From Chelativorans alearensis (lineage in GTDB: Bacteria > Pseudomonadota > Alphaproteobacteria > Rhizobiales > Rhizobiaceae), in NCBI RefSeq assembly GCF_010993735.1, contig NZ_WQNI01000010.1:186001-250000 (forward strand): DNA of 64,000 nt, in the 5' to 3' direction. Below, piece by piece: positions 38,117-46,928 of this stretch. Every line of letters starts with the position of its first letter. Position 1 is the first letter of the stretch. A program made the translations under genes and the position numbers. The notes below the pieces were generated by a model that saw nothing but the letters and a program-made list of their open reading frames with translations, did no database searches and was not told where the DNA came from.

Positions 38117-38614
38117 ATGACCATGAACCATGAAGACGATCTCGCGCTCCTCCGCCGCACGATCGAACTCGCCGAGGCATCCCGGGCGCGTGGCGACCAT
38201 CCCTTCGGTGCGCTGTTGGCGGATACGGAGGGCAACGTTCTCCTGGAAGCGATGAACACCTGCGGAACAGTCGGAGACCGCACCGGCCACGCGGAGCGCA
38301 ATCTCATGACCGAGGCTTCGCGGAAATACGGGTCCGAATTCTTGGCCGAATGCACCATGTATGCGAGTGCCGAACCCTGCGCCATGTGTGCTGGCTCTGC
38401 CTATTGGGCGGGCGTGGGCCGCGTGGTGCACGGGTTGAGCGAAAAGGCGTTGAAGGCGTTGATCGGGCCGGACCCGGAGAACCTGACGATGGATCTGCCC
38501 TGCCGGGAGGTCTTCGCCGCCGGTCAGCGAAAGGTTGAGGTGGTCGGGCCGCTGCTCGAAGAGGAGACGGCGCACGTGCATGAGGGATTTTGGAAAACTT
38601 CCGGTGAATACTAG
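38117..38614 (+). CDS. Nucleoside/guanine deaminase of the cytidine deaminase superfamily
   Basis: The 165-residue enzyme has the zinc site H58-A59-E60 ('TGHAERNLM') and P87-C88-x2-C91 ('EPCAMCAGSAYWAGVGRVVHGLS') of CDA-fold deaminases, closest in pattern to bacterial guanine deaminases and the 'nucleoside deaminase' group. It would deaminate a purine or pyrimidine base. It starts at ATG 38117 and is followed nine bases later by the racemase-like gene, so the two probably form an operon divergent from the ABC importer. Confidence 0.85.
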   Translation: MTMNHEDDLALLRRTIELAEASRARGDHPFGALLADTEGNVLLEAMNTCGTVGDRTGHAERNLMTEASRKYGSEFLAECTMYASAEPCAMCAGSAYWAGVGRVVHGLSEKALKALIGPDPENLTMDLPCREVFAAGQRKVEVVGPLLEEETAHVHEGFWKTSGEY

Positions 38615-38623
38615 GGCCGCCGA

Positions 38624-39301
38624 ATGAGCGTGCTTCTCGTCAATCCCAACACCAACAGTTCGACAACCGCAGCAATGGTCGAGATCGCGCTTTCCGCGGG
38701 AACCGGCCTGGACTTCGCCGGTCGCACCGCGCCTTTCGGTGTATCCATGATCACTGTACCGGAAGCGCTTGCCACCGGCGCCAGGGCGGTCTTGACGCTG
38801 CTCGAGGAAGCGTTCGCGCGGCGGGAACCTTTGGAAGGCGTCATCATCGCGGCCTTCGGAGACCCTGGGCTCGACGAGGCGCGGCGGCGCCTCACTGTGC
38901 CGGTCTGCGGGATCGGCGAGGCCAGCTTCCATGAGGCCGCCGCCGGTGGCCGGCGTTTCGCCGTGGCGACGACGACACCCGCACTGGAAGATGCGATTGC
39001 CGCCCGGGTGGCGCGGGCGGGCCTTGCTGCGCAGTTCGCCGGCACGGTTTTCACGGAGGCGGATCCCGTTTTGGCCGTCGCCGAAGAGGCACGCCTGATC
39101 GTACTTCTGAAGGTGGCGGTAGAGCGCGCCGCGCGCTCAGGCGCCGAGGCCGTCATTATTGGTGGCGGCCCTCTGGCAAGGGCGGCGGTTCAATTGCACG
39201 GAGTTTCCGCCATCCCCATCATCGAGCCGGTTCCCGCCGCGGCAAGGCGCATCAGCTCTCTGATTGGCGAGCGTGCATCAGGCGCGCCGCTGCCGCAATG
39301 A
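38624..39301 (+). CDS. Asp/Glu (hydantoin/allantoin) racemase-family protein
   Basis: The 225-residue protein begins 'MSVLLVNPNTNSSTTAAMVEIA', typical of HyuE-type hydantoin and allantoin racemases. The usual catalytic cysteines are replaced: alanine A77 in 'IAAFGDPGLDEARR' and glycine G181 in 'VIIGGGPLARAA'. A cysteine remains at C95. It may therefore be a decarboxylase or isomerase variant or have another activity. Its 3' end overlaps the convergent broken amidase gene by 50 bases. The neighbours fit purine or hydantoin breakdown. Confidence 0.8.
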   Translation: MSVLLVNPNTNSSTTAAMVEIALSAGTGLDFAGRTAPFGVSMITVPEALATGARAVLTLLEEAFARREPLEGVIIAAFGDPGLDEARRRLTVPVCGIGEASFHEAAAGGRRFAVATTTPALEDAIAARVARAGLAAQFAGTVFTEADPVLAVAEEARLIVLLKVAVERAARSGAEAVIIGGGPLARAAVQLHGVSAIPIIEPVPAAARRISSLIGERASGAPLPQ

Positions 39302-40262
39302 GCGAACGGTCCGACCCGCGCGGCCCGATCAGCGAGACGCCGAAAGGCGCATCATCGACCCGACCGGCGGGCAGCACGAGCTGCGGCGGACCGGCCAGGC
39401 CGGCAACGCACAGGAGTTTCATTGCCTCGTGCCGGTAGCCGTTGAAGACGGCATCGGGTGCATCCAGGCGGAATGGTGCATCGTGGACCGCCGGTGCAAG
39501 CAGGACGCCGTCAGTGCCGAGAAGTGTGTCCAGTTTCCGCCGCAGCCTTTGACGGAATCTGTCGGCGGCGGCTTCTTTTTCCGCCGTCATGGCACGCGCA
39601 TAGGCGTAGCGCTGGTCGAGCCCGCGCGCCAGCGGGATGCGGGCCGCCGTCATCCAGGGCACGACCGAGCGGTTGCAGTCCGCCGACTGGATGTCGCGGA
39701 ATGCCTCGTAGAGCGCATCCGCGCCGCCCTTGGGATAGACGGTAGCGGATTCGGTACCCAGATGTGCAAAGGCGGCGTCGAATACGGCTCTCGGCTCAGG
39801 CGCCAGCCTTTCGGCCATGTCCAGGGCCAGCAGAAGGCGCGGCTCTTCCGGCAGTACGGCTGTGTCCTCTCCGAACATCACCGCGCCCCGCTTCCATGGT
39901 GGCCGCATCGCGGGCAAAGAAGCCGCAAGTGTCGAGGCTGGCGGCAAGCTCCATGCAGCCTTTGAGGGGGATGCGGCCATGGGTCGGCCGCAGGCCCCAG
40001 ATGCCGCAGAAGCTGGCCGGTGCGCGCACCGACCCGCCCGTGTCCGTGCCGATGCCGATATCCGCGATGCCGGCGGCAACGGCGGACCCGGAAGACGAGC
40101 CGCCCGGGATCCGGTCTGGCGCGGCGGGGTTCACCGGCGTGCCGAAATGCGGGTTCATGCCGTAGAGCGACCAGGCCAGTTCGTCCGTATGCGTCTTGCC
40201 GACGAAGCGGGCGCCGGCGTCGAACACGCGCTGGATGGCGGGAGTCGTCGGGTGCCATTGCT
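39252..40262 (-). pseudogene. Amidase (amidase signature family), truncated and frameshifted
   Basis: The sequence matches amidase-signature enzymes: 'FVGKTHTDELAWSLYGMNPHFGTPVNPAAPDRIPGGSSSGSAVAAGIADIGIGTDTGGSVRAPASFCGIWGLRPTHGRI' carries the Gly/Ser-rich signature with both serines. Near 39893 a one-base insertion in a G run moves the frame; the sequence goes on as 'GAVMFGEDTAVLPEEPRLLLALDMAERL' to the end at 39252. At the 5' side the region with the catalytic lysine is missing and the sequence before 'TPAIQRVFDAGARF' is unrelated. It cannot make a working enzyme. Confidence 0.75.
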
Positions 40263-40362
40263 GTGAGCAATTGGTACGGGCTTTACGGCATGGGGCTGCT
40301 GCCTTGAACTCCGATATATCCCTTGCGGCTGACATAACCCGTGGTTTCCGTGATGCTCGCCG

Positions 40363-40370
40363 TGTATACA
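40363..40370. promoter_or_regulatory. TGTATACA palindrome, probable GntR operator
   Basis: The eight-base palindrome TGTATACA lies 89 bases before the GntR start. The same core occurs inside TTGTATACAA at 45910-45919, upstream of the TRAP operon. It fits FCD-type GntR operators. Confidence 0.45.
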
Positions 40371-40458
40371 GTTCGCCAGCAAAGGGACTGTACGGAATAC
40401 AAAGTTGCATGGTGACGGCGCGGGCGGAAGTGATGATGGCGGGTTCGCGGGGCATCGC

Positions 40459-41112
40459 ATGAGCGGACATGTGAGAACGGTCCACAGCGAATTTATCGCC
40501 GCCCAGCTGGAGCGCGAGATCATCGACCAGCTTTGGCCCGTGGGAGCGAAGCTTGACGAAAGCGCGCTTGCCAAACGCTTTGGTGTATCGCGCACGCCGA
40601 TACGCGAAGCCTTGCATATTGTCGTCTCGCGTTCGCTGGCGCAGCGTGTTCCCTACAAGGGTGTCGTGGTCGTCGATGTCGGGCGCGAGCGCATCGACCA
40701 GATGTTCGAGGCCATGGGCGAAATCGAGGCGACCTGCGGGCGGTTGGCCGCCACGCGTATGACTATGTCGGAGCGAACTGAACTGGAAATGCTGCACCAG
40801 CAGATGAGGCGCATGGCCGAACTCGGCGATTTCCGGAGCTACGACGAGGTGAACACGAAGTTCCACGCGGCCATCTATGCCGGGACGCATAACGCAGATC
40901 TGATGGAAATCGCCGAGATGATGCGGTTGAAGCTGGCGCCGTTCCGAAGCTCGCAGCTTCGGCAGGCCGAGCGTGTCGGCCGCTCTGATGCTGAGCATGA
41001 GACGATCATCTCTGCGATACTGGATCGCAACGCCAAGGAAGCCGAGCGTGCTTTGCGGCGACACTTGACGAGCGCCGCAAAGGCAGTGCTCACCGGCCGC
41101 TCAAAAGCCTGA
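40459..41112 (+). CDS. GntR-family regulator (FCD domain)
   Basis: The 217-residue protein has a winged helix-turn-helix at the N-terminus ('GAKLDESALAKRFGVSRTPIREALHIVVSRSLAQRVPYKGVVV', residues 28-70) and an FCD effector domain with the metal-binding residues D/H ('FHAAIYAGTHN', 'DAEHETIISAILDRN'). It stands between the broken amidase and the convergent gamma-glutamyltransferase-family gene and probably controls the TRAP operon. The start at 40459 gives a normal-length protein. Confidence 0.85.
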   Translation: MSGHVRTVHSEFIAAQLEREIIDQLWPVGAKLDESALAKRFGVSRTPIREALHIVVSRSLAQRVPYKGVVVVDVGRERIDQMFEAMGEIEATCGRLAATRMTMSERTELEMLHQQMRRMAELGDFRSYDEVNTKFHAAIYAGTHNADLMEIAEMMRLKLAPFRSSQLRQAERVGRSDAEHETIISAILDRNAKEAERALRRHLTSAAKAVLTGRSKA

Positions 41113-41223
41113 CGACGCAACGCTCGTTTCCTCACGTCGATCTAGGCGTCCCATACCGGCCGTAAGGGCAATGATTTCGGTGGTCGTCAATGCAGTGTAC
41201 AATGGCTTTTGTCCCGGTAACGG

Positions 41224-42810
41224 CTAATAGGCGAGCGCCGCGCCGTCGGAACGCGGGTCGCTTGCCGCTTCCATCAGGCCGCTTTCGTGGAGGACGACGG
41301 CGCCGGCGTGGCCGGCAAGGTCCGAATATGGTTCGATGAGCTCCACTTCATTGCCGGCAGCCTTGAGCGCGGAAACCAGCGAGGGGTCGAACCGGCTTTC
41401 GAGCTTGAGGGTCGTGGTGGTGTCTCCCCATGTTTTCCCGAGCAGCCAGCGCGGCATGGAGATTGCCTGCTGCAGATCCTGTTTGAACCGGGCATAGCGG
41501 GTGAAGACAGCGGCCTGCGTCTGCGGCTGCCCTTCGCCACCCATCGTGCCGTAGGCCATCACCCGCCCGTCGGCGAGCCTCGCCAGCGCCGGGTTCAGCG
41601 TGTGGAAGGGGCGCTTACCGGGCGCAAGCTGGTTCGGTCCCGGCTTGAGCGAGAATCCAGCGCCCCGGTTCTGAAAAACGACACCCGTGGCAGGGCACGT
41701 GAAGCCGGAGCCGAACTCCCAGAACACGCTTTGGATGAAGCTCACGACCATGGCCTCGCGGTCCACGGCTCCCATCCAGACCGTGTCGCCGTCCTTCGGC
41801 GGGTGAGGCCAGGGGAGGGCTTTTCGGCGGTCGATCCTTGCCGCGAGGTCATCGAGCCGGTTCGCCGCCAGCCAGGCGGCCGCCGGCTCCTCCATGGTGT
41901 CGGGATCGCCAAGCGTGCTGTTGCGGATGAGAAAAGCCTGCTTCGTGGCCTCGACGAGGCCGTGAACATGGTCGAACCCCTCGCCCTGTGTGACGTCGAG
42001 CCTGTCGAAGAGCGCCAGGATCATCAAAGACGAGATTCCCTGCGTGGGCGGGGTCATATTGTACAGAACGCCGTCGGACGTCGTGGCAGACAGCGGCTCG
42101 ACCGTCTCAGCCGTGAACTGGGCGAAGTCGCCGAAACGCAGCGGGCTGCCATGCTCCTCAAGGAAGAGGGCATGCTCGGCGGCGATGTCGCCACGATAGA
42201 ACGCCTCAATCCCTTCTGAGGCGAGAGTCTCCAGCGTCCGCCCCAGCGCGGCCTGCCGCAGCCTGTAACCGGCTTCAGGCGGATTGCCATCCACGAGAAA
42301 GGCGTCCGCGAAACCTGGCACGCCGGCGAGCGATTCCAGCTTGTCGCGCGTGCAGCCGGACTGGTTGCCGGTGACGGCCGTCCCCCCGCGCGCATAGCCG
42401 ACGGCTGCGGACAAGAGGTCGGCAAGGGGAATGCGCCGGGCTTGTGGAACCATATCGAGCGCACGCTGCCAGCCACTCAGCGTGCCGGGCACTGTCAGGG
42501 CGGCCCCGGCCCCCCGAGGCGGAATTGTATGGGTATGGCCGCGATGCGCATACCAGTCGGCGGTTGCAAGTTCTGCCGCACGCCCGCAGCCCGATATGCC
42601 GACCGGCGCTTCGCCGGCGCGTTGGATGATCCAGAAGCCGTCGCCGCCGATGCCGTTCATATGCGGATAGACGACCGCCACCGCCGCCGCCGCGGCGACC
42701 ATCGCCTCGATCGCCGTTCCGCCGCTTTCGAGAATGTCCCGGCCGGCGAGCGCCGCAGCGCGATGAGGGGCGGAAATGCTGCCGTTGTAGCCCAGTGCGG
42801 TGTGAATCAT
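41224..42810 (-). CDS. Gamma-glutamyltransferase-family Ntn hydrolase (HpxW-like)
   Basis: The 528-residue proenzyme has the Ggt fold: 'AIEAMVAAAAAVAVVYPHMNGIGGDGFWII' near the N-terminus and the autoprocessing Thr in 'KDGDTVWMGAVDREAMVVSFIQSVFWEFGSGF', which becomes the new N-terminal nucleophile. No signal peptide is present, unlike true Ggt, and the length fits the oxamate amidohydrolase HpxW or acylase-like relatives. It is the last gene of the TRAP operon, five bases behind dctM, so it probably hydrolyses the imported compound or a product in the cytoplasm. True substrate unknown. Confidence 0.8.
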   Translation of the reverse strand: MIHTALGYNGSISAPHRAAALAGRDILESGGTAIEAMVAAAAAVAVVYPHMNGIGGDGFWIIQRAGEAPVGISGCGRAAELATADWYAHRGHTHTIPPRGAGAALTVPGTLSGWQRALDMVPQARRIPLADLLSAAVGYARGGTAVTGNQSGCTRDKLESLAGVPGFADAFLVDGNPPEAGYRLRQAALGRTLETLASEGIEAFYRGDIAAEHALFLEEHGSPLRFGDFAQFTAETVEPLSATTSDGVLYNMTPPTQGISSLMILALFDRLDVTQGEGFDHVHGLVEATKQAFLIRNSTLGDPDTMEEPAAAWLAANRLDDLAARIDRRKALPWPHPPKDGDTVWMGAVDREAMVVSFIQSVFWEFGSGFTCPATGVVFQNRGAGFSLKPGPNQLAPGKRPFHTLNPALARLADGRVMAYGTMGGEGQPQTQAAVFTRYARFKQDLQQAISMPRWLLGKTWGDTTTTLKLESRFDPSLVSALKAAGNEVELIEPYSDLAGHAGAVVLHESGLMEAASDPRSDGAALAY

Positions 42811-42815
42811 GCAAT

Positions 42816-44141
42816 TTACCAGCCGATAGCCTCCGGCAGCCAGAGCGCCAGAGAGGGAAAGGAGTATACGAGGACGAGAGTTGCGGCCTGGAGGCCGATG
42901 AATGGAACGACGCCGCGGTATATGTCGCTTGTCCTGACCTCCGCCGGCGCCACGCCCTTGAGGAAGAACAGGGCCCAGCCGAAAGGTGGCGTCAGGAAGG
43001 ATGTCTGCAGATTGACCGCCACCAGAATGGCGATCCATGCCATGTCGACGCCCGACTGGGAGAAGATCGGCAGGAAAAGCGGCAGGGCAATGTAGGAAAT
43101 CTCGATCCATTCGAGGAAGAAGCCGAGCACGAAGATCAGGAGCATAAGGAAGAGGATCTGGCCGTCGAGGCCGCCTGGCACAAGCGCGAAGGCATCTTGC
43201 ACGAGACGCTCGCCGCCCAGGCCCCGAAAGGCGAGCGCGAATGGTTGGGAGAAGATAAGAATGAGAAATACCATGGCGCTCGTCGCAAAGCTCGATCGCA
43301 CGACATCGCGCATGGTCGTAAAGTCGAGGCGGCCTGCGAGGAGCGCCAGGACGATGCTGCCGAGTGCACCCATGGAAGCGGCCTCGGTCGGAGCGGCGAC
43401 ACCTCCGATGATGGAGCCCAACACCAGGAAGATGAGGGCAAGGGGCGGAAAGACGACCCTGAGAAGCTTGCCCGCAAGCGCACGACCCGACACCAGATCG
43501 CGCTCCTGCTTGGGGATGGCCGGCATCGTGTCCGGGGAAACGAAGCCTAGCACCAGAACATAGGCGATGAAGATCAGCGCGAGGATGAGGCCTGGAACGA
43601 GGGCGGCGGCAAAGAGTGTGCCGACCGACTCGCCCATGATGTCTGCAAGCAGGATCAGGACCAGGCTTGGCGGGATGATCTGCCCCAGCGTGCCGGAAGC
43701 GCAGATGACGCCGCTCGCGATACCACGGTCGTAGCCGCGGTTGACGATCGGCCCGAGCGCGATGAGGCCGAGCGTGACCACCGTGGCGCCGACGACGCCG
43801 GAGGCCGCCCCCATCAGCACACCGACCAGGATGATGGCCAGTGCCATGCCGCCGCGCAACCCGCCCATGGCAAGACCGATCACTTCGAGCAGGTCTTCGG
43901 CGATCTTCGATTTCTCAAGCATCAGCCCCATGAAGATGAAAAGCGGCAGGGCAAGAAGCGTGTAGTTGGTCACCACACCGAAGACGCGGGCCGGCAGAAG
44001 GCCGAACAGGCTCGTACCGAAGCCCAAATAGCCAAAGACGAAGCCCGTCATACCAAGGCAGACAGCGACCGGAATGCCCGCGAGGAGCATGACGAAGAAT
44101 GCGCCGATCATACACAGCGCCAGAAGCTCTGTATAAGGCAT
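42816..44141 (-). CDS. dctM: TRAP transporter large permease DctM
   Basis: The 441-residue membrane protein has 11-12 segments and typical DctM features: 'GIPVAVCLGMTGFVFGYLGFG', 'IASGVICASGTLGQIIPPSLVLILLADIMGESVG' and 'FLTPPFGWALFFLKGVAP'. Together with DctQ and DctP it imports a carboxylate- or amino-acid-like solute with a sodium gradient. It starts at ATG 44141, four bases after dctQ. Confidence 0.92.
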   Translation of the reverse strand: MPYTELLALCMIGAFFVMLLAGIPVAVCLGMTGFVFGYLGFGTSLFGLLPARVFGVVTNYTLLALPLFIFMGLMLEKSKIAEDLLEVIGLAMGGLRGGMALAIILVGVLMGAASGVVGATVVTLGLIALGPIVNRGYDRGIASGVICASGTLGQIIPPSLVLILLADIMGESVGTLFAAALVPGLILALIFIAYVLVLGFVSPDTMPAIPKQERDLVSGRALAGKLLRVVFPPLALIFLVLGSIIGGVAAPTEAASMGALGSIVLALLAGRLDFTTMRDVVRSSFATSAMVFLILIFSQPFALAFRGLGGERLVQDAFALVPGGLDGQILFLMLLIFVLGFFLEWIEISYIALPLFLPIFSQSGVDMAWIAILVAVNLQTSFLTPPFGWALFFLKGVAPAEVRTSDIYRGVVPFIGLQAATLVLVYSFPSLALWLPEAIGW

Positions 44142-44145
44142 CAGG

Positions 44146-44691
44146 CTATTCCGATTCGACCGAGGAGGCGGGGGCTTCGTCGGTGGGGATCGCGAGCAGA
44201 CCGGCAATGTGCTTCAGGAAAAGGGCCGCAGCCTGTAGTGAAAGCAGCATGAAAGCCACTGGCAGAGCGGCCTTGAGGATGTAGCGATAGGCAAGGCCGC
44301 CAGGATCGGGCGATCCCTCGTTGATGGAAAAACTCTGCTCGACATATCCGATCGACAGCCAGGCGAGCGCCAGCGCCGAAAGCGCCAAGAGGAGCGCCGA
44401 GAGCGTGTCGATGATGCCTTTTGTCCGCGCGTCGAACCGGTCGTAGAATACATCCACGCGCACCTCGCTGCCCTGGTTGAGCCCGTAAGCCATGCCGAAC
44501 AGCGCGCCGACCGCCATCAGGTGCCATTCCATTTCCTGCATCGCCACACTGCTAAGTCCGAACAGATAGCGGCCAAGCACGTTGCCGGCGACGACCAGCA
44601 CGAGCGCCAGCCCGCTCCAGGCTGCAAAATGCCCTACCACCCGGACGGCGCGCGTGGCGCCGTCCGCTGCATTGGTCAAAACCGCACGCAT
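44146..44691 (-). CDS. dctQ: TRAP transporter small permease DctQ
   Basis: The 181-residue membrane protein has four segments and the DctQ pattern ('GRYLFGLSSVAMQEMEWHLMAVGALFGMAYGLNQGSEVRVDVFYDRFDARTKGIID'). It forms the membrane complex with DctM. It sits between dctP and dctM with spacings of a few bases. Confidence 0.9.
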   Translation of the reverse strand: MRAVLTNAADGATRAVRVVGHFAAWSGLALVLVVAGNVLGRYLFGLSSVAMQEMEWHLMAVGALFGMAYGLNQGSEVRVDVFYDRFDARTKGIIDTLSALLLALSALALAWLSIGYVEQSFSINEGSPDPGGLAYRYILKAALPVAFMLLSLQAAALFLKHIAGLLAIPTDEAPASSVESE

Positions 44692-44696
44692 GGGTA

Positions 44697-45779
44697 TCAG
44701 GCTTTCAGGTCGTAAAGCGGCTTCTCGGCGATCGCGGTCCAGCTGTCGTGTTCCGCCTTGAAGGCCATGAAGGCGTCGTGGACCTTGCGGACGGCAGGGT
44801 CCGAAGCGGCGACCTCTTCAAGTGCTGTCGCCGTCGCGGCCTTGAGGGCGGCGACCACCTCCGGCGGCAGGACATTGGCCTGAACGCCGAAATTGTCGAC
44901 CAGATCCTTCAGCGCCGCGGCATTGTTGGCTTCGCACCAGGCATAGCTTTCCAGGTTGCAGGCCATGGCGGCGGTCTGGACGATGGCCTGCAGGTCGGCC
45001 GGCAGGCTTTCCCAGGCGGTCTTATTGATCAGCAGCTCGGTGACATTGCAGGGCTCATGCCAGCCGGTGGTGTAGTAGTATTTGGCCGCGTTCTGCAGGC
45101 CAAGGCGGCGGTCTTGGTAGGGGCCGACGAATTCGGCGGCGTCGATGACGCCGCGCTCGAGCGCAGGGAAGATCTCGCCGCCGGGCAAAAGCTTCACATC
45201 GACACCGAGCGTGGCGTAGACCTTGCCGGCCAGTCCCGGAATGCGCATCTTCAGTCCCCGGAAGTCCTCGATCGATGTAATGGGCTCGCGGAACCAGCCG
45301 GTCATCTGCACGCCCGTATTGCCGATCGGCAGTGCCTTCAGGCCGAGGGATGTGTAGAGTTCATCCCACAATTCCATGCCGCCGCCATGGTAGAGCCATG
45401 CGTTCTGGCCCTGGAAATTCATGCCGAAGGGAACAGTGGTGAAATACTGTGCGGCCGGCAGGCGGCCGGCCCAGAAATAGGCGTTGGCAGAGTTCATCTC
45501 CACTGTGCCGTTGCGCACGGCGTCAAAGCCCTCGAGCGCGGGGATCAGTTCGCCAGCGGCGAAGTGCTGGATCCTGAGCCGGCCGCCGGACATGGCCTCG
45601 ACCTTCTTGCAGAAATCGGTCGGGCTGCCCGGGCCTTCCACATAGAAGGGCGATCCGGGTCCATAGGCATTGGTCATCTTCCAGTTGAAGCTCGTCTGCG
45701 CCCGCGCAACTGATGGGGCGGCGATCGGTGCCGTTATGGTCGCAGCGGCTGCTGCCGTGAGGAAATTGCGACGTTTCAC
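44697..45779 (-). CDS. dctP: TRAP transporter solute-binding protein DctP
   Basis: The 360-residue periplasmic protein has a Tat-like signal ('VKRRNFLTAAAAATITAPIAAPSVARAQ') and the DctP fold ('FNWKMTNAYGPGSPFYVEG', 'GLKMRIPGLAGKVYATLGVDVKLLPGGEIFPALERGVIDAAEFVGPYQDRRLGL'). That group includes binders of mannitol, chloroaromatics and 2-oxo acids. I chose GTG 45779, behind GGAGAG; upstream in-frame codons lack a signal. The gene heads the operon dctP-dctQ-dctM-ggt-like. Confidence 0.88.
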   Translation of the reverse strand: MKRRNFLTAAAAATITAPIAAPSVARAQTSFNWKMTNAYGPGSPFYVEGPGSPTDFCKKVEAMSGGRLRIQHFAAGELIPALEGFDAVRNGTVEMNSANAYFWAGRLPAAQYFTTVPFGMNFQGQNAWLYHGGGMELWDELYTSLGLKALPIGNTGVQMTGWFREPITSIEDFRGLKMRIPGLAGKVYATLGVDVKLLPGGEIFPALERGVIDAAEFVGPYQDRRLGLQNAAKYYYTTGWHEPCNVTELLINKTAWESLPADLQAIVQTAAMACNLESYAWCEANNAAALKDLVDNFGVQANVLPPEVVAALKAATATALEEVAASDPAVRKVHDAFMAFKAEHDSWTAIAEKPLYDLKA

Positions 45780-45861
45780 TGTGTCTCTCCATGGCTTCGG
45801 GAGGATTCGGGCTGGCGGGGACGGCCGCAAGAAACCTACAAGCAACAGCCATGCCAGGAGA

Positions 45862-45919
45862 TCAATGTATTGAATTCATTGAATAATATGAGTACCGCGT
45901 TCTATATAATTGTATACAA
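45862..45919 (-). promoter_or_regulatory. TRAP operon control region
   Basis: TCAATG-N9-CATTGA (45862-45882) and the perfect palindrome TTGTATACAA (45910-45919) precede dctP in an AT-rich stretch. The second shares its core with the site upstream of the GntR gene. Apart from this, the gap 45780-46172 holds nothing that I recognise. Confidence 0.45.
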
Positions 45920-46172
45920 AGTAGCTATTTTAGGCAAAGCATGAATACAAAATAGGCAGCCGCCATATGCCGATGATGTGCCGCCCCCTTTGGTGGATCG
46001 TGGCGAGCAGCGTTCTCGGCTTCCAGGCAGAGGGCAGGTCAACCCGACTCCATCCTCGGATTCCAAATCGTCTCATCGCGAGCTGTGATATGTCGCCGGC
46101 AAGTTTACGATTGATCGGCTTATGCGTGTTCTGAACCATCTCGACCGCAACGTCGCGGTCGAGTGGCATACC

Positions 46173-46928
46173 TCACGCTCCCCCGATCAATCCATGCAGC
46201 ATATCGTATTGCTCTATGACAATGCGCTGGCGGCTGACAGAGATGATCCCCCGCTTCTGGAGCTTGTCGAGCGTCATCGTCACCCATTGTCGCGTCGCGC
46301 CAACGATGTTGGCCAGTTCGTCGTGAGTGATCTTCCTGTCGATATGGAGCCGGTTTCCATCTCTGCGCCCATAGGTATCGGCGAAGATTATCAGGAGATA
46401 GGCAAGCCTTTCGACGACCGAGCGCGTGCCCAGCATTTGCACGAGGGCCGAATAGCACTTGCCCTTGGCCACCAGACCGTCGATCAGGCAGATCGCGAAT
46501 TGCGGCATGGTTTCCACCAGACGGCGGATATTCGTGCCGGTCAGGAAAAGAAGCCGTGCATCCTCCTGCACATCGGCCGACCAGATATGGGCACCGCCGC
46601 CGAAGACTTCCGGCCCGCCGACGAAATGGCCGGAGGTCCAGATGGCGAGCGTGATCTCGCGGCCCGAGGGGCCGACATAGAAGGTGCGCACGATGCCGCT
46701 TTCGATGAGCCAGATGCCGTTGTGTGTGTCCCCCTGGAAGAAGATGCCCTCGCCGCGCCGGGCGGTGCGCGTCGTGCCGGCCGCGCGCAACCGGGTGATC
46801 TCGGCGGGGTCCAGCCGGTCGAGGAAACTGGCGCCCTCGTCGAGATCCAGCTGCACCTCGCTCAGATAGACTGCGGACCTGCGATCGTCATCGTTGCCGC
46901 GCGTATCGGACGGATTTTCCATCAGCAT
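46173..46928 (-). CDS. Crp/Fnr-family regulator
   Basis: The 251-residue protein has a cyclic-nucleotide-type sensor domain ('GEGIFFQGDTHNGIWLIESGIVRTFYVGPSGREITLAIWTSGHFVGGPEVFGG') and a C-terminal HTH ('DRKITHDELANIVGATRQWVTMTLDKLQKRGIISVSRQRIVI'). The cysteine cluster of oxygen-sensing Fnr is missing, so it is not an iron-sulfur Fnr. It overlaps the cytochrome c stop by one base and ends the long minus-strand array. It may report redox or effector state to that array. Effector unknown. Confidence 0.85.
   Translation of the reverse strand: MLMENPSDTRGNDDDRRSAVYLSEVQLDLDEGASFLDRLDPAEITRLRAAGTTRTARRGEGIFFQGDTHNGIWLIESGIVRTFYVGPSGREITLAIWTSGHFVGGPEVFGGGAHIWSADVQEDARLLFLTGTNIRRLVETMPQFAICLIDGLVAKGKCYSALVQMLGTRSVVERLAYLLIIFADTYGRRDGNRLHIDRKITHDELANIVGATRQWVTMTLDKLQKRGIISVSRQRIVIEQYDMLHGLIGGA

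Noticed and set aside
46173-46928. The Crp/Fnr protein as an oxygen-sensing Fnr
   Set aside because: The N-terminal cysteines needed for the 4Fe-4S cluster are missing.
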